A stretch of 64,000 bases of DNA from Bacteroidales bacterium. Its GTDB lineage: Bacteria > Bacteroidota > Bacteroidia > Bacteroidales > GCA-2711565. Within the stretch, counting starts at the first letter, position 1; every line of letters starts with the position of its first letter. Location of the stretch: positions 137,119-201,118 of the forward strand of contig JANQLW010000016.1 in the NCBI GenBank assembly GCA_028280405.1. The letters are read 5' to 3'. A model generated the notes under the pieces. The model did not search any database, had not been told where the DNA came from, and saw only the letters and a list, made by a program, of their open reading frames with translations. Position numbers and translations under genes: made by a program. Below are positions 28,107 through 39,900 of the stretch, in pieces.

Positions 28107-28150
28107 TCCTTCTGAGCCTCACCTGCATTAGGCAGGTTCAACGAAGAAGG
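28107..28150. repeat. palindromic tRNA-spacer repeat, copy 2
   Basis: Same orientation and frame as copy 1 at 26111-26158: TCCTTC, AGCCT, ACCTGC/GCAGGT stem, then CGAAGAAGG. The loop ATTA differs from copy 1. It lies right after tRNA-Tyr. Confidence 0.7.
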
Positions 28151-28215
28151 GCAGTGTTCTCCAAAACTTTTGTTAAGGAGAATTGATTAATAGCTGATAT
28201 TAGCGGTGATGTGTG

Positions 28216-28264
28216 TTGCACACCTTCGCTAAACCTGCCTGCAGCAGGCAAGGCTACGGTGCAC
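28216..28264. repeat. palindromic tRNA-spacer repeat, copy 3 (inverted)
   Basis: The complement reads AGCCTTGCCTGC..GCAGGCAGG..TTAGCGAAGG, matching copies 1 and 2 in the opposite orientation, with extra outer arms GTGCAC/GTTGCAC. It ends 2 bp before tRNA-Gly. Confidence 0.7.
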
Positions 28265-28266
28265 AA

Positions 28267-28339
28267 GCGGGAGTAGCTCATTTGGTAGAGCGAAAGCCTT
28301 CCAAGCTTTAGGTGGCGGGTTCGAGCCCCGTCTCCCGCT
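28267..28339 (+). tRNA. tRNA-Gly (anticodon TCC)
   Basis: 73 bases. Acceptor arms GCGGGAG and CTCCCGC, anticodon stem AAAGC/GCTTT with loop CTTCCAA (anticodon TCC), T-arm GGTTCGAGCCC, discriminator T. Confidence 0.95.
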
Positions 28340-28348
28340 CAATTAAAA

Positions 28349-28420
<72 letters not shown>

Positions 28421-28487
28421 CAAAACTGAACTTAAAATTTTATATTTAAAATAAATTAATAACACATTATTTAAACATTTTTTTGCT

Positions 28488-29675
28488 ATGGCTAAAGAAA
28501 AATTTGAACGCGGTAAACCCCATGTAAATATTGGTACAATTGGGCACGTTGACCACGGTAAAACTACTTTAACTGCTGCTATTACTTATAACCTTCAAGA
28601 AAAAGGTTTAGCTGAATTTAAATCTTTCGATTCTATCGACAATGCTCCTGAAGAAAAAGAAAGAGGTATTACAATTAATACTGCTCACGTTGAGTACGAA
28701 ACTGAAAATAGACACTATGCACACGTTGACTGTCCTGGTCACGCGGATTATGTTAAGAACATGGTAACCGGTGCTGCTCAAATGGACGGTGCTATTTTGG
28801 TTGTTGCTGCAACTGATGGTCCTATGCCTCAAACTCGTGAGCATATCCTTTTAGCTCGTCAGGTAGGTGTACCTAAACTTGTTGTTTTTATGAACAAAGT
28901 TGATATGGTAGACGATGAAGAGCTTTTAGAATTAGTTGAAATGGAAATCAGAGACCTTCTTTCATTCTATGAATTCGACGGTGATAATACTCCTGTTGTT
29001 CAGGGGTCTGCATTAGGTGCATTGAATGGTGAAGCTTCTTGGGTAGAAAAAGTAATGGAATTAATGGATGCTTGTGATACTTGGATCCCACTTCCAGAGC
29101 GTGATGTAGATAAGCCATTCCTAATGCCGGTTGAGGATGTATTCTCTATTACTGGCCGTGGTACTGTTGCTACCGGTAGGATCGAAACGGGTATTGTTCA
29201 CACTGGTGATCCAGTTGATATTATTGGTATGGGTGCTGAAAAACTTAAATCAGTTATTACTGGTGTTGAGATGTTCCGTAAGATTCTTGACCAAGGTGAA
29301 GCTGGTGACAATGCAGGTCTTCTATTAAGAGGTATTGACAAAAACGAAATTTCCAGAGGTATGGTAATTGCTGCCCAAGGTACAGTTACTCCTCACAAAC
29401 ACTTCAAAGCTGAGGTTTATATCCTTAAGAAAGAAGAAGGTGGACGTCATACTCCATTCCATAACAAATATCGTCCGCAATTTTATTTCAGAACGACTGA
29501 CGTAACTGGTGAAATCTTCCTTCCTGACGGAGTTGAGATGGTAATGCCAGGCGATAACTTAACTATAGAAGTTCAACTTATTCAGGAAATTGCAATGAAT
29601 AAAGGTTTACGTTTCGCAATCCGTGAAGGGGGTAGAACAGTTGGTGCTGGTCAGGTAACTGAAATTATTGAATAA
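28488..29675 (+). CDS. tuf: translation elongation factor Tu
   Basis: 395 residues, full length. The GTPase motifs are GHVDHGKTT (P loop), DCPGHADYV (switch II), NKVDMVDD (guanine specificity) and GSALGAL. Domains 2 and 3 (about 205-395) follow with the conserved [11 protein letters not shown]. It carries aminoacyl-tRNA to the ribosome A site. The gene sits inside the tRNA cluster, with tRNA-Thr 67 bp upstream and tRNA-Trp 95 bp downstream, and is likely read from the promoter at 27775. Confidence 0.99.
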   Translation: MAKEKFERGKPHVNIGTIGHVDHGKTTLTAAITYNLQEKGLAEFKSFDSIDNAPEEKERGITINTAHVEYETENRHYAHVDCPGHADYVKNMVTGAAQMDGAILVVAATDGPMPQTREHILLARQVGVPKLVVFMNKVDMVDDEELLELVEMEIRDLLSFYEFDGDNTPVVQGSALGALNGEASWVEKVMELMDACDTWIPLPERDVDKPFLMPVEDVFSITGRGTVATGRIETGIVHTGDPVDIIGMGAEKLKSVITGVEMFRKILDQGEAGDNAGLLLRGIDKNEISRGMVIAAQGTVTPHKHFKAEVYILKKEEGGRHTPFHNKYRPQFYFRTTDVTGEIFLPDGVEMVMPGDNLTIEVQLIQEIAMNKGLRFAIREGGRTVGAGQVTEIIE

Positions 29676-29706
29676 GATAAATAGATCTTTAAATAATGTG
29701 AAGGGT

Positions 29707-29739
29707 AAAGGTTGTCCCGATATTTATCGGGATCCCTTT
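29707..29739 (+). promoter_or_regulatory. hairpin between tuf and tRNA-Trp
   Basis: A perfect inner palindrome TCCCGATA-TT-TATCGGGA (29715-29732) is flanked by AAAGG and CCTTT arms. No long T-tract follows, so it may be an RNA processing site or weak terminator. The same core, with two base changes, occurs at the end of the pseudopilin gene at 51682. Confidence 0.55.
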
Positions 29740-29769
29740 GTCTGCCATATACAAAAAGATGTTTAATAC

Positions 29770-29842
29770 ACGGGTGTAGCTCAATTGGTAGAGTAGTGGT
29801 CTCCAAAACCATTGGCTGTGGGTTCAAATCCTACCACCCGTG
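29770..29842 (+). tRNA. tRNA-Trp (anticodon CCA)
   Basis: 73 bases. Acceptor arms ACGGGTG and CACCCGT, D arm GCTC/GAGT, anticodon stem GTGGT/ACCAT with loop CTCCAAA (anticodon CCA), T-arm GGTTCAAATCC and discriminator G. The secE start codon lies 23 bp downstream. Confidence 0.95.
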
Positions 29843-29865
29843 CTAATATATATTATATAACAACT

Positions 29866-30054
29866 ATGAAATTCATAAAATACATTAAAGATTGTTATGA
29901 TGAGTTACTTCATAAAGTATCTTGGCCTACTTGGAGTGAATTACAAAACAGTGCAATTGTAGTATCCATTGCTTCCCTTCTAATCGCATTTGTGATTTAT
30001 TTGATGGATATTTCTTTTGAAACAATTTTAGAAAAGTTTTATACTCTTTTCTAA
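29866..30054 (+). CDS. secE: preprotein translocase subunit SecE
   Basis: 62 residues of the short single-helix SecE type. An amphipathic helix (YIKDCYDELLHKVSWPTWSE, with the conserved VSWPT motif near residue 19) leads to one membrane helix (about 28-47) and a short tail. It holds SecY in the SecYEG channel. The start is the ATG at 29866; an upstream in-frame Met would lie inside tRNA-Trp. It precedes nusG as in nearly all bacteria. Confidence 0.95.
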   Translation: MKFIKYIKDCYDELLHKVSWPTWSELQNSAIVVSIASLLIAFVIYLMDISFETILEKFYTLF

Positions 30055-30115
30055 ATTTTAGTTGTTGTTTAATATAATCTTTTGATACCAATCAAAAATC
30101 AATCTCAAAGCCGAT

Positions 30116-30658
30116 ATGAGCGAGCAAGTTAAAAAGTGGTACGTAGTTAGAGCGATTAGCGGGAAGGAAAAAAAGGTAAAAGAATACCTTGAGAGTGAGA
30201 TCAATCGCCTAAACTTGCAGGATTATATCTCGCAAGTTCTAATTCCAACCGAAAAAGTTTATCAGGTTAGAAAAGGAAAAAAAATTAGCAAAGAGCGAAA
30301 TTATTTTCCTGGATACGTACTTATTGAAGCTGTACTCACCGGCGAAATTCCCCATATTGTTAAGAATATTCCAAATGTACTAGGCTTCCTGGGTACAAAA
30401 GGTGAGGCTGATCCATTGCGTCCGTCTGAGGTGAATCGAATCTTAGGAAAGGTTGATGAATTAGCAGAGTTGGGAGAAGAAGTGAATATCCCTTATATCG
30501 TTGGAGAATCTGTTACAGTGATTGATGGTCCTTTCAACAGTTTTAGCGGAATCATTGAAGAAATTAATGAAGAAAAGAAAAAGCTTAAAGTAATGGTGAA
30601 GATTTTCGGTAGAAAAACTCCACTTGAACTTGGGTTTATGCAGGTTGAAAAAGAATAA
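30116..30658 (+). CDS. nusG: transcription termination/antitermination protein NusG
   Basis: 180 residues. The NGN domain ([20 protein letters not shown], about 5-115) binds RNA polymerase, and a KOW domain (about 128-180, [18 protein letters not shown]) links it to the ribosome or Rho. It lies between secE and rplK in the standard order. The start ATG at 30116 gives [10 protein letters not shown]; the 61-bp gap to secE holds no obvious hairpin. Confidence 0.97.
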   Translation: MSEQVKKWYVVRAISGKEKKVKEYLESEINRLNLQDYISQVLIPTEKVYQVRKGKKISKERNYFPGYVLIEAVLTGEIPHIVKNIPNVLGFLGTKGEADPLRPSEVNRILGKVDELAELGEEVNIPYIVGESVTVIDGPFNSFSGIIEEINEEKKKLKVMVKIFGRKTPLELGFMQVEKE

Positions 30659-30713
30659 GATTTGGAATCAAAAAAATAGCCTTATTATAAATAAGTATTT
30701 TAAGTTTTAAAAA

Positions 30714-31160
30714 ATGGCAAAAGAAGTAAGCGGATTAATTAAATTGCAAATCAGAGGTGGTGCTGCAAACCCATCCCCACCTGTAGGACCTGCATTAGGT
30801 GCTAAGGGTGTTAATATCATGGAGTTTTGTAAGCAGTTTAATGCTCGTACACAAGATCAGGCCGGAAAAGTAATTCCTGTGATCATTACTGTGTATAAAG
30901 ACAAATCCTTTGATTTTATAATTAAAACTCCACCCGTTGCTGTTCAAGTTTTAGAAGCTGCAAAAATCAAATCAGGTTCTGCAGAACCTAACCGTGTTAA
31001 AGTTGCGACGATTACATGGGATCAGGTTAGAACGATCGCAGAAGGTAAAATGGTTGATATGAACGCTTTTAATGTGGAATCAGCAATGCGTATGGTGGCA
31101 GGTACCGCCAGAAGTATGGGAGTTAAAATAAAAGGACAATCGCCTTTTGCTAAAAACTAA
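30714..31160 (+). CDS. rplK: 50S ribosomal protein L11
   Basis: 148 residues. The N-terminal domain has the [20 protein letters not shown] signature and the C-terminal rRNA-binding domain ends [15 protein letters not shown]11 forms the GTPase-associated centre on 23S rRNA with the L10-L12 stalk and is needed for RelA-type stringent signalling. It is followed by rplA after 52 bp. The length is slightly above the usual 141 residues because of a short C-terminal tail. Confidence 0.98.
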   Translation: MAKEVSGLIKLQIRGGAANPSPPVGPALGAKGVNIMEFCKQFNARTQDQAGKVIPVIITVYKDKSFDFIIKTPPVAVQVLEAAKIKSGSAEPNRVKVATITWDQVRTIAEGKMVDMNAFNVESAMRMVAGTARSMGVKIKGQSPFAKN

Positions 31161-31212
31161 TTTGCAAAGTGCAAACTAGTTCATTAGTCAAAATTATTTA
31201 AGAAATCAGAAA

Positions 31213-31911
31213 ATGACTAAAATATCAAAAAACAGAAAAGAAGCTTTAGCAAAGTTTGATAAAAACGCAATCTACAACCTTGATGAAGCAATCAAAATAG
31301 TTAAAGAAACAACTTATACTAAATTTGATGCTTCTGTAGATGTAAATATCAGATTAGGTGTAGACCCTCGTAAAGCCAATCAAATGGTAAGAGGTACTGT
31401 TACCCTTCCTCACGGAACCGGTAAAACAGTTAGAGTTTTAGTACTTTGTACACCTGAAAAAGAAGAAGAAGCTAAAGCAGCTGGTGCTGATTATTATGGT
31501 CTTGATGAATACATCACTAAGATTAAGGGCGGCTGGACTGACATTGATGTTGTAATTACTATGCCAAACGTGATGCCAAAAGTTGGTGCTTTAGGAAGAA
31601 TCCTTGGTCCTCGCGGATTAATGCCGAATCCTAAAACAGGAACCGTTACTATGGATATTGCGAAAGCAGTAAATGACGTTAAAGCAGGTAAGATCGATTT
31701 TAAAGTTGATAAGTTTGGTATTATTCATTCTGCAGTTGGAAAAGTTTCTTTTAATGAAGAGCAATTATTAGACAACTCCAGAGAATTGATAAATACGATT
31801 ATCAAATTAAAACCATCATCAGCAAAAGGTACTTACGTTAAGAGTATTTATATGTCAAGTACTATGGGTCCTGGTGTCCAAATTGAACCTAAATCAGTAA
31901 CCTTACAATAG
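31213..31911 (+). CDS. rplA: 50S ribosomal protein L1
   Basis: 232 residues, full length. It carries the conserved [17 protein letters not shown] and [16 protein letters not shown] motifs. L1 forms the mobile L1 stalk and, in many bacteria, represses its own operon mRNA; no leader mimic of the rRNA site was recognised here. It is 25 bp upstream of rplJ. Confidence 0.98.
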   Translation: MTKISKNRKEALAKFDKNAIYNLDEAIKIVKETTYTKFDASVDVNIRLGVDPRKANQMVRGTVTLPHGTGKTVRVLVLCTPEKEEEAKAAGADYYGLDEYITKIKGGWTDIDVVITMPNVMPKVGALGRILGPRGLMPNPKTGTVTMDIAKAVNDVKAGKIDFKVDKFGIIHSAVGKVSFNEEQLLDNSRELINTIIKLKPSSAKGTYVKSIYMSSTMGPGVQIEPKSVTLQ

Positions 31912-31936
31912 TCGAGTAAATTAGGAGATTTAAGTT

Positions 31937-32464
31937 ATGACAAGAGAAGAAAAAAATCAGTTTATCGATTCTTTAGCAGAACAGCTTAATAACAGTAACT
32001 ACTTTTACCTTACTGATATTGCTGACTTAAATTCTGAAACTTCTACTAATTTACGTAGACTTTGTTTCAAAAAGGATGTTAAACTGCAAATGGTTAAAAA
32101 TACATTGCTTAGAAAAGCAATGGAAAAAACCGATAAAGACCTTGAACCTCTGTACGATGTTTTAAAGGGATCTACTTCAATAATGTTTGCCGAAGCAGGA
32201 AATGTTCCTGCTAAGCTTATCAAAGAGTTCAGAAAAAAAGAGAAAATTGAAAAACCCTTATTAAAAGGTGCTTTTGTTGAAGAAATGTCATACGTTGGCG
32301 AAGACCAGTTAGACATTCTTGAAAACATCAAATCTAAAAATGAACTTATCGCTGATGTTATTGCTTTACTTCAATCACCGGTGAAGAATGTTATTTCTTC
32401 CCTTCAATCAAGTGGTCAAACATTAACAGCTGTGCTTAAAACATTATCAGAAAAAGCAGAATAA
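31937..32464 (+). CDS. rplJ: 50S ribosomal protein L10
   Basis: 175 residues. The N-terminal globular part binds rRNA (TNLRRLCFKKDVKLQMVKNT) and the long C-terminal helix (about 135-175) anchors L7/L12 dimers. It forms the base of the stalk. In many bacteria L10-L12 represses this operon. It is preceded by a purine-rich GGAGAT stretch 8-13 bp before the ATG and followed by rplL after 62 bp. Confidence 0.97.
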   Translation: MTREEKNQFIDSLAEQLNNSNYFYLTDIADLNSETSTNLRRLCFKKDVKLQMVKNTLLRKAMEKTDKDLEPLYDVLKGSTSIMFAEAGNVPAKLIKEFRKKEKIEKPLLKGAFVEEMSYVGEDQLDILENIKSKNELIADVIALLQSPVKNVISSLQSSGQTLTAVLKTLSEKAE

Positions 32465-32526
32465 TTATTATTCGAAAAATATTTTAGAAAAAGATTACAG
32501 TAAAAACAATTTAAACAATTATAAAA

Positions 32527-32904
32527 ATGGCAGATTTAAAAGCTTTTGCAGAGCAATTAGTTAATCTAACAGTAAAAGAAGTTAATGAATTAGCTGAAAT
32601 TCTTAAAGAAGAGTATGGTATTGAACCGGCTGCAGCAGCAGTAGCAGTTGCTGGACCAGCAGCAGGTGGAGGTGAAGCAGCTGAAGCAGCTCAAACTTCA
32701 TTTGATGTAGTTCTTAAAGCAGCAGGACAATCTAAATTAGCTGTTGTTAAACTTGTAAAAGAATTAACAAGCTTAGGACTTAAAGAAGCTAAAGAATTAG
32801 TTGATTCTGCACCAAAAGCAATCAAAGAAGGTGTAAGCAAAGACGAAGCTGACGCATTAAAATCTCAACTAGAAGAAGCTGGAGCAGAGGTTGAAGTTAA
32901 GTAG
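32527..32904 (+). CDS. rplL: 50S ribosomal protein L7/L12
   Basis: 125 residues. The N-terminal dimerization helix pair ([20 protein letters not shown]) is followed by an Ala/Gly-rich hinge (about 37-54) and the C-terminal domain with the factor-binding [20 protein letters not shown] helix region. It recruits translational GTPases. The 134-bp gap to rpoB contains a GC hairpin at 33005-33024. Confidence 0.98.
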   Translation: MADLKAFAEQLVNLTVKEVNELAEILKEEYGIEPAAAAVAVAGPAAGGGEAAEAAQTSFDVVLKAAGQSKLAVVKLVKELTSLGLKEAKELVDSAPKAIKEGVSKDEADALKSQLEEAGAEVEVK

Positions 32905-33004
32905 TAGGTAATTTTACTAATTAGTAGAATTTAGACGGTTCCTCTAATTATTAGTTGAAAAAAAGTCTGCTTCTGAATTTTGGTAAACGATTATACTACT
33001 AACC

Positions 33005-33024
33005 AGCCTGCCGTAAGGCGGGCT
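33005..33024 (+). promoter_or_regulatory. hairpin in the rplL-rpoB gap
   Basis: Arms AGCCTGCC and GGCGGGCT around GTAA, with one G-U pair, end 14 bp before the rpoB start codon. In other bacteria this gap holds an attenuator or RNase III site that lowers rpoBC relative to ribosomal proteins; that role here is inference. The sequence also resembles the GC-rich centre of the tRNA-spacer repeats. Confidence 0.5.
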
Positions 33025-33038
33025 TAAAACTTATAACC

Positions 33039-36000
33039 TTGACAGTACAAAAAAAAGAAAGAATAAATTTTGCATCTACCAGAGTTCAGACTGAATACCC
33101 TGATTTCCTGGATATTCAATTAAAGTCATTTCAGGATTTTTTCCAGTTGGAAACAAATCCTGAAAGTCGTATTAATGAAGGTCTGTATAAAGTTTTCTCA
33201 GAAAACTTCCCAATCACAGATGCAAGAAATAATTTTGTTTTGGAATTCTTGGATTACTTTATTGATCCTCCAAGATATTCCATCGAAGAATGCATTGAAA
33301 GAGGCTTAACCTATAGCGTTCCTCTTAAGGCTAAATTGAAGTTATATTGTACGGATCCTGATCATGAAGATTTTGAAACCATCATTCAGGATGTGTACCT
33401 TGGTATGATACCTTATATGACACCTAAAGGTACCTTTGTTATCAATGGTGCTGAACGTGTTGTTGTATCTCAGCTTCACAGATCTCCCGGTGTATTTTTT
33501 GGAACCAGTTATCACGCAAACGGATCTCAACTATTCTCGGCACGTATCATCCCTTTCAAAGGAAGTTGGATGGAATTCACTACCGATATTAATAATGTGA
33601 TGTATGCCTACATCGACCGTAAGAAAAAACTTCCGGTTACTACATTGTTAAGAGCTATCGGTTTTGAAAGTGATAAGGATATCCTTGAAATTTTTAACCT
33701 TGCGGAAGAAGTTAAAGTTAGTAAAGCTGGCCTTAAGCGCGTTGTAGGACGTAAGCTTGCAGCCAGAGTTCTTCGTTCATGGATTGAAGATTTCGTTGAT
33801 GAAGATACCGGTGAGGTGGTTTCTATCGAAAGAACAGAAGTTATTATTGATCGCGAAACTACGCTGGAAACAAAACACATTGATCTAATCGTTGATGCAG
33901 GTATAAAAACTGTTCTTCTTCATAAAGACGATGTAAGTTCTGCAGATTACAGCATTATCTTCAATACTTTACAAAAAGATACTGCAAACTCTGAGAAAGA
34001 GGCTGTTGAATTCATCTATCGTCAATTGAGGAATGCTGAGCCACCTGATGAAGAAACGGCTCGTGGTATTATCGACAAGCTGTTCTTCTCAGATAAACGT
34101 TATGATCTGGGGGATGTTGGACGTTATCGTATCAATAAAAAATTAGAAATTGATACTCCGGATGAAATTAAAGTATTAACAAAAGAAGATATCATCTCAA
34201 TTATTAAATATTTGATTGACCTTGTTAATGCTAAAACTGAAGTAGATGATATTGATCACTTAAGTAACCGTAGAGTACGTACCGTAGGTGAGCAATTATA
34301 TGCTCAATTCGGTGTTGGCCTTGCACGTATGGCACGAACGATTCGTGAGCGTATGAATGTAAGGGATAATGAGGTATTTACTCCTACTGATCTGATCAAT
34401 GCGAAGACACTTTCTTCAGTAATTAATTCATTCTTTGGAACCAACCAGCTTTCACAGTTTATGGATCAAACCAACCCATTGTCGGAAATTACACACAAAC
34501 GTCGTGTTTCTGCATTAGGTCCTGGTGGTCTTTCCCGTGAAAGAGCAGGTTTCGAGGTTCGTGACGTTCACTACACTCACTATGGACGTTTATGTACGAT
34601 TGAAACTCCTGAGGGTCCGAATATTGGTCTGATTTCTTCACTTTGTGTATATGCAAAAATTAATAAACTTGGATTTATTGAAACTCCTTATCGCCGTGTT
34701 GTTGACGGTGTAATTGAAAATTCGGAAAATCCTGTTTATTTAAGTGCTGAAGAAGAAGAAAATAAAATCATTGCTCAGGCAAGTACCTTGTTAAAAGAAG
34801 ATGGTGTTTCTTTCCAAAGAGATAAAGTTAAAGCAAGATACTTAGCTGATTATCCTATTATTGAAAAAGAAAAGGTCGATTTAATTGATACGGCGCCTAA
34901 TCAGATTGCATCTATTGCAGCATCACTCATTCCATTCCTGGAGCATGATGATGCGAACCGTGCATTGATGGGATCGAATATGATGCGTCAGGCAGTACCT
35001 CTATTGAACCCTGAAAGCCCAATTGTTGGTACAGGCATCGAAGCACAAGTTGCCAGAGATTCACGTGTATTGATCAATGCTGAAGGCGATGGTATTGTTG
35101 AATATGTAGATGCTGATAAAATTATCATTAGATATGACCGTACGGATGAACAACGTCTGGTAAGTTTCGAAGAAGATACCAAGCAATACAACTTAACTAA
35201 ATTCATAAGAACCAACCAAAATACTTCTATTAACCTACGTCCGATTGTAGGTAAAGGTGACAGGGTTGAAAAAGGACAGGTTCTTTGTGAAGGATATGCA
35301 ACGCAAAATGGTGAACTTGCATTAGGTCGTAACCTAATGGTTGCTTTCATGCCCTGGAAGGGATATAACTTCGAGGATGCAATTGTTATTTCTGAAAAAG
35401 TTGTTAAAGAAGATATCTTTACTTCTGTTCATATCGAAGAGTTTACTTTGGAAGTTCGGGATACTAAACGAGGAATTGAAGAGTTAACAAATGATATTCC
35501 CAATGTAAGTTCCGAAGCTACTAAAGATCTTGATGAGAACGGACTTATCCGCATTGGAGCTGAAGTAAATGAAGGTGATATTCTTATTGGTAAGATCACT
35601 CCTAAAGGAGAAAGTGATCCTACTCCTGAAGAAAAATTGCTGCGTGCTATCTTTGGCGACAAAGCAGGTGATGTGAAAAATGCATCACTAAAAGCACCTC
35701 CATCAATGAAAGGTGTGGTAGTGGATAAAAAATTATTCTCAAGGGTTATTAAGGATCGAAAATCCAAAGCTAAAGAAAAAGAAATTTTATTGGCACTGGA
35801 AGAAGATCACTTGAGAGATGCTGCAGCATTAAAAGAGAAATTAGTTGAAAAATTAGGTTCTCTTGTTAATGGTAAAACTTCTCAAGGTGTTTATAATAAC
35901 TATAAAGAAGAAATTATCCCTAAAAAATCCAAATTCTCTCAAAAGTTATTATTAGGTGTTGATTATACCATCGTGAATCCAAATAAATGGACTACTGATA

Positions 36001-36848
36001 AAGATAAGAATGAGTTGATTAAAACGCTTATTAATAACTATAACATTAAATACAAAGAATTACTTGGAATATTCAACCGTAAGAAGTTTGTAGCTTCTGT
36101 TGGAGATGACCTTCCAAATGGTATCGTTCAGATGGCTAAAGTTTATGTTGCTAAAAAACGTAAGCTTAAAGTTGGAGATAAAATGGCTGGTCGTCATGGT
36201 AATAAAGGTATTGTTGCACGTATTGTACGTGAAGAAGACATGCCTTTCCTGGAAGACGGAACTCCGGTTGACATCGTTCTTAACCCACTTGGTGTACCTT
36301 CTCGTATGAACCTTGGACAGATTTACGAAACTGTGTTGGGTTGGGCAGGTAAAAAGTTAGGAATGAAATTCTCAACTCCAATTTTTGATGGTGCACATAT
36401 CGATGAAATTAATAAGCATTTAGCAGATGCCGATCTTCCTGAAAACGGTCGTGTATATCTGCATGATGGTGGAACTGGTAAACGTTTCGATCAACCAGCT
36501 ACAGTAGGTTATATCTATATGTTGAAACTTCATCATATGGTAGATGATAAAATGCATGCTCGTTCAATTGGACCTTACTCATTAATTACTCAGCAACCTC
36601 TAGGTGGTAAAGCACAATTTGGTGGTCAGCGTTTTGGTGAGATGGAAGTTTGGGCGCTTGAAGCATTTGGTGCATCTAACGTACTTCAGGAAATTCTTAC
36701 TGTTAAATCAGATGATGTTATTGGTAGGGCGAAAGCTTACGAAAGCATTGTTAAAGGTGAAAGTATGCCAACTCCTGGTATCCCTGAATCATTCAACGTA
36801 TTGATTCACGAATTACAGGGATTAGGCTTAAATGTAACCTTTGATTAA
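33039..36848 (+). CDS. rpoB: DNA-directed RNA polymerase subunit beta
   Basis: 1269 residues. Landmarks are the protrusion/lobe region, the rifampicin-binding region ([20 protein letters not shown], then [20 protein letters not shown] near 490-515), and the C-terminal clamp with [11 protein letters not shown] and [18 protein letters not shown]. The first codon is TTG ([15 protein letters not shown]); no ATG is available before the conserved RINFA motif, so a TTG start is well supported. It forms the catalytic centre with RpoC, encoded 90 bp downstream. Confidence 0.98.
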   Translation: MTVQKKERINFASTRVQTEYPDFLDIQLKSFQDFFQLETNPESRINEGLYKVFSENFPITDARNNFVLEFLDYFIDPPRYSIEECIERGLTYSVPLKAKLKLYCTDPDHEDFETIIQDVYLGMIPYMTPKGTFVINGAERVVVSQLHRSPGVFFGTSYHANGSQLFSARIIPFKGSWMEFTTDINNVMYAYIDRKKKLPVTTLLRAIGFESDKDILEIFNLAEEVKVSKAGLKRVVGRKLAARVLRSWIEDFVDEDTGEVVSIERTEVIIDRETTLETKHIDLIVDAGIKTVLLHKDDVSSADYSIIFNTLQKDTANSEKEAVEFIYRQLRNAEPPDEETARGIIDKLFFSDKRYDLGDVGRYRINKKLEIDTPDEIKVLTKEDIISIIKYLIDLVNAKTEVDDIDHLSNRRVRTVGEQLYAQFGVGLARMARTIRERMNVRDNEVFTPTDLINAKTLSSVINSFFGTNQLSQFMDQTNPLSEITHKRRVSALGPGGLSRERAGFEVRDVHYTHYGRLCTIETPEGPNIGLISSLCVYAKINKLGFIETPYRRVVDGVIENSENPVYLSAEEEENKIIAQASTLLKEDGVSFQRDKVKARYLADYPIIEKEKVDLIDTAPNQIASIAASLIPFLEHDDANRALMGSNMMRQAVPLLNPESPIVGTGIEAQVARDSRVLINAEGDGIVEYVDADKIIIRYDRTDEQRLVSFEEDTKQYNLTKFIRTNQNTSINLRPIVGKGDRVEKGQVLCEGYATQNGELALGRNLMVAFMPWKGYNFEDAIVISEKVVKEDIFTSVHIEEFTLEVRDTKRGIEELTNDIPNVSSEATKDLDENGLIRIGAEVNEGDILIGKITPKGESDPTPEEKLLRAIFGDKAGDVKNASLKAPPSMKGVVVDKKLFSRVIKDRKSKAKEKEILLALEEDHLRDAAALKEKLVEKLGSLVNGKTSQGVYNNYKEEIIPKKSKFSQKLLLGVDYTIVNPNKWTTDKDKNELIKTLINNYNIKYKELLGIFNRKKFVASVGDDLPNGIVQMAKVYVAKKRKLKVGDKMAGRHGNKGIVARIVREEDMPFLEDGTPVDIVLNPLGVPSRMNLGQIYETVLGWAGKKLGMKFSTPIFDGAHIDEINKHLADADLPENGRVYLHDGGTGKRFDQPATVGYIYMLKLHHMVDDKMHARSIGPYSLITQQPLGGKAQFGGQRFGEMEVWALEAFGASNVLQEILTVKSDDVIGRAKAYESIVKGESMPTPGIPESFNVLIHELQGLGLNVTFD

Positions 36849-36868
36849 TATATACATTTAGTATTGGT

Positions 36869-36890
36869 TAAGCCTGTATTTTCAGGCTTA
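36869..36890 (+). promoter_or_regulatory. hairpin between rpoB and rpoC
   Basis: A perfect 8-bp stem TAAGCCTG/CAGGCTTA with a 6-base loop lies in the 90-bp spacer between rpoB and rpoC. No T-tract follows, so it more likely stabilises or processes the mRNA than terminates it. Confidence 0.5.
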
Positions 36891-36938
36891 TCCGATGCTG
36901 AATTTGATTTTTTTATCAAACTCAATTAAATACAACAT

Positions 36939-39900
36939 ATGGCTTTTCGAAAAGATAAAAACGAAACTAGTACTTTTTCAAAGATGACGGTTAGCCTTGC
37001 TTCACCTGAAGCCATTCTTGAAAGGTCAAGTGGTGAAGTATTAAAACCTGAAACGATCAACTATCGTACTTACAAACCTGAGCGCGATGGTTTATTCTGC
37101 GAGCGTATTTTTGGTCCGGTAAAAGACTGGGAATGTCATTGTGGAAAATATAAACGTATCCGCTATAAAGGCATTGTCTGTGACCGATGTGGTGTTGAGG
37201 TTACAGAGAAAAAAGTCAGAAGAGAAAGAATTGGTCATATCCAACTTGTTGTACCTGTTGCTCATATCTGGTTTTTCAGATCTTTACCAAATAAAATTGG
37301 AGCCTTATTAGGTTTGCAAACCAAAAAGCTTGATACTATTATTTATTACGAACGCTATGTCGTAATTAACCCTGGTATTAAAGCAGCAGATGGTATTAAA
37401 TATCTTGATTTTCTTACTGAAGAGGAATATTTCGATATCATGGAAACAATTCCTGCAGAAAATCAATACCTGGATGATTCTGATCCTGATAAGTTTATTG
37501 CTAAAATGGGGGCTGAAGCGATCCATGATTTATTAGCCAGATTAGATCTTGATCAAATCTCTTATGAATTAAGACATAAAGCAAATACAGAAACTTCACA
37601 ACAACGTAAAGCTGAAGCTCTAAAAAGATTACAAGTTTTTGAAGCTTTTAGAGATGCAAGAAACAGGGTAGAAAACCGTCCGGAATGGATGATTGTGAAA
37701 GTTGTTCCTGTAATTCCACCTGAACTACGTCCTCTAGTTCCACTTGATGGTGGCCGTTTTGCAACTTCCGATTTAAATGATCTTTACCGTCGTGTTATTA
37801 TCCGTAATAACCGTTTGAAAAGATTAATTGAAATCAAAGCTCCGGATGTGATCATGCGTAATGAAAAACGTATGCTTCAGGAAGCTGTTGATTCGCTATT
37901 CGATAACTCACGTAAAGCAAACTCAGTTAAAACTGAATCTAACAGGGCACTAAAATCATTGAGTGACAGCTTAAAAGGTAAACAAGGACGTTTCCGTCAA
38001 AACTTACTTGGTAAACGTGTTGACTATTCCGGTCGTTCAGTAATCGTTGTCGGACCTGAATTGAAATTAAATGAGTGTGGTATTCCTAAAGATATGGCTT
38101 CAGAATTATTCAAGCCGTTTATCATTAGAAAAATGCTTGAGCGTGGTATCGTTAAGACTGTCAAGTCTGCAAAGAAAATTGTTGATAGAAAAGATCCTGT
38201 TGTTTGGGATATCCTTGAAAACATTTTGAAAGGACATCCAATCATGCTTAACCGTGCCCCCACACTGCACAGATTAGGTATTCAGGCTTTTCAACCTAAA
38301 CTTATTGAAGGTAAAGCAATCCAGTTACATCCATTAGTATGTACCGCATTTAATGCGGATTTCGATGGTGACCAGATGGCTGTCCATGTACCTCTCGGAC
38401 ATGCAGCAATTTTGGAAACCCAAATCCTGATGCTTGCCTCTCATAATATTCTTAATCCTGCAAATGGTGCGCCTATTACGGTACCTTCTCAGGATATGGT
38501 ACTGGGTCTTTATTATATTACTAAAGGCCGTAAAGATACTTCTGAACATACTGTTAAAGGTGAAGGTTATAAATTCTATTCTCCGGAAGAAGTTATTATT
38601 GCATATAATGAACAAAAAGTTGATTTACATGCAGTAATCAATGTTAAGATAAATGATATAGAAAATGGGGAACTGGTTGTTAAGAATATTGAAACTACTG
38701 TTGGACGTGTTTTATTCAACCAGGTAGTACCTGATGAGTACGGTTTTATTAACCAATTGTTAACGAAGAAAGCACTTCGTGATATTATCGGTGATGTATT
38801 ACGTAAAACCGGTACTGCAAAAACAGCTAAATTCCTTGATGATATCAAGAACCTTGGTTTTAAAATGGCATTTGAAGGTGGCCTTTCTTTCAATTTAGGA
38901 GATGTTGTTGTTCCTGAAACTAAGAAAGATCTAATTGCCAATGCAAATGAAGAGGTTGATGAGGTAATGACTAACTATAATATGGGGTTCATTACCAATA
39001 ACGAGCGTTACAACCAAATTATTGATATCTGGACACATACCAACTCTCAATTGACTCACACTTTGATGGATCAAATTTCAAAAGACCAGCAAGGCTTTAA
39101 CTCGGTTTATATGATGCTTGATTCAGGTGCGAGGGGATCTAAAGAGCAAATTCGTCAGTTGTCCGGTATGAGGGGATTGATGGCAAAACCTCAAAAATCC
39201 GGTGCTACTGGTGGTGAGATTATCGAGAACCCGATTCTTTCTAACTTTAAAGAAGGCCTCTCAGTTCTTGAGTACTTTATCTCTACTCACGGTGCCCGTA
39301 AAGGTTTGGCTGATACTGCTCTTAAAACTGCGGATGCAGGTTACCTTACCCGTCGTCTGGTTGACGTTGCACAGGATGTTGTGATCAATGAAGCTGATTG
39401 TGGTACCTTAAGAGGTTTAACAATTTCTGCTTTGAAGAAAAACGAAGAAGTAGTTGAGGCCCTTTATGATAGAATTCTTGGACGTACAACTCTTCATGAT
39501 ATCTATGACCCTCTTAGCAATGAATTGATCGTTAAAGGCGGTATGGAATTAACAGAAGAGTTAAGCCGTCGGATTGAAGATTCAGCCATTGAAGCTGTTG
39601 AAATCAGATCGGTACTTACCTGTGAATCTAAAAAAGGTGTTTGTGCAAAATGTTACGGACGTAACCTTGCATCAGGGATGATGGTTCAAAAAGGTGAAGC
39701 TGTGGGTGTAATTGCTGCTCAATCAATTGGTGAGCCGGGTACTCAGTTAACACTTCGTACCTTCCATGTTGGGGGTACAGCTTCTAACGTTGCTATTTTA
39801 TCTAAAATTGAAGCTAAATTTGATGGTAAGCTTGAGATTGATGAATTACGTTATGTAGAGTATGAAAATAGTAACGGTGACAAATATGATATTGTAATTG

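Noticed and set aside
28488-29675. Horizontal transfer of tuf
   Set aside because: Context, flanking tRNAs and base use match the surrounding housekeeping block.
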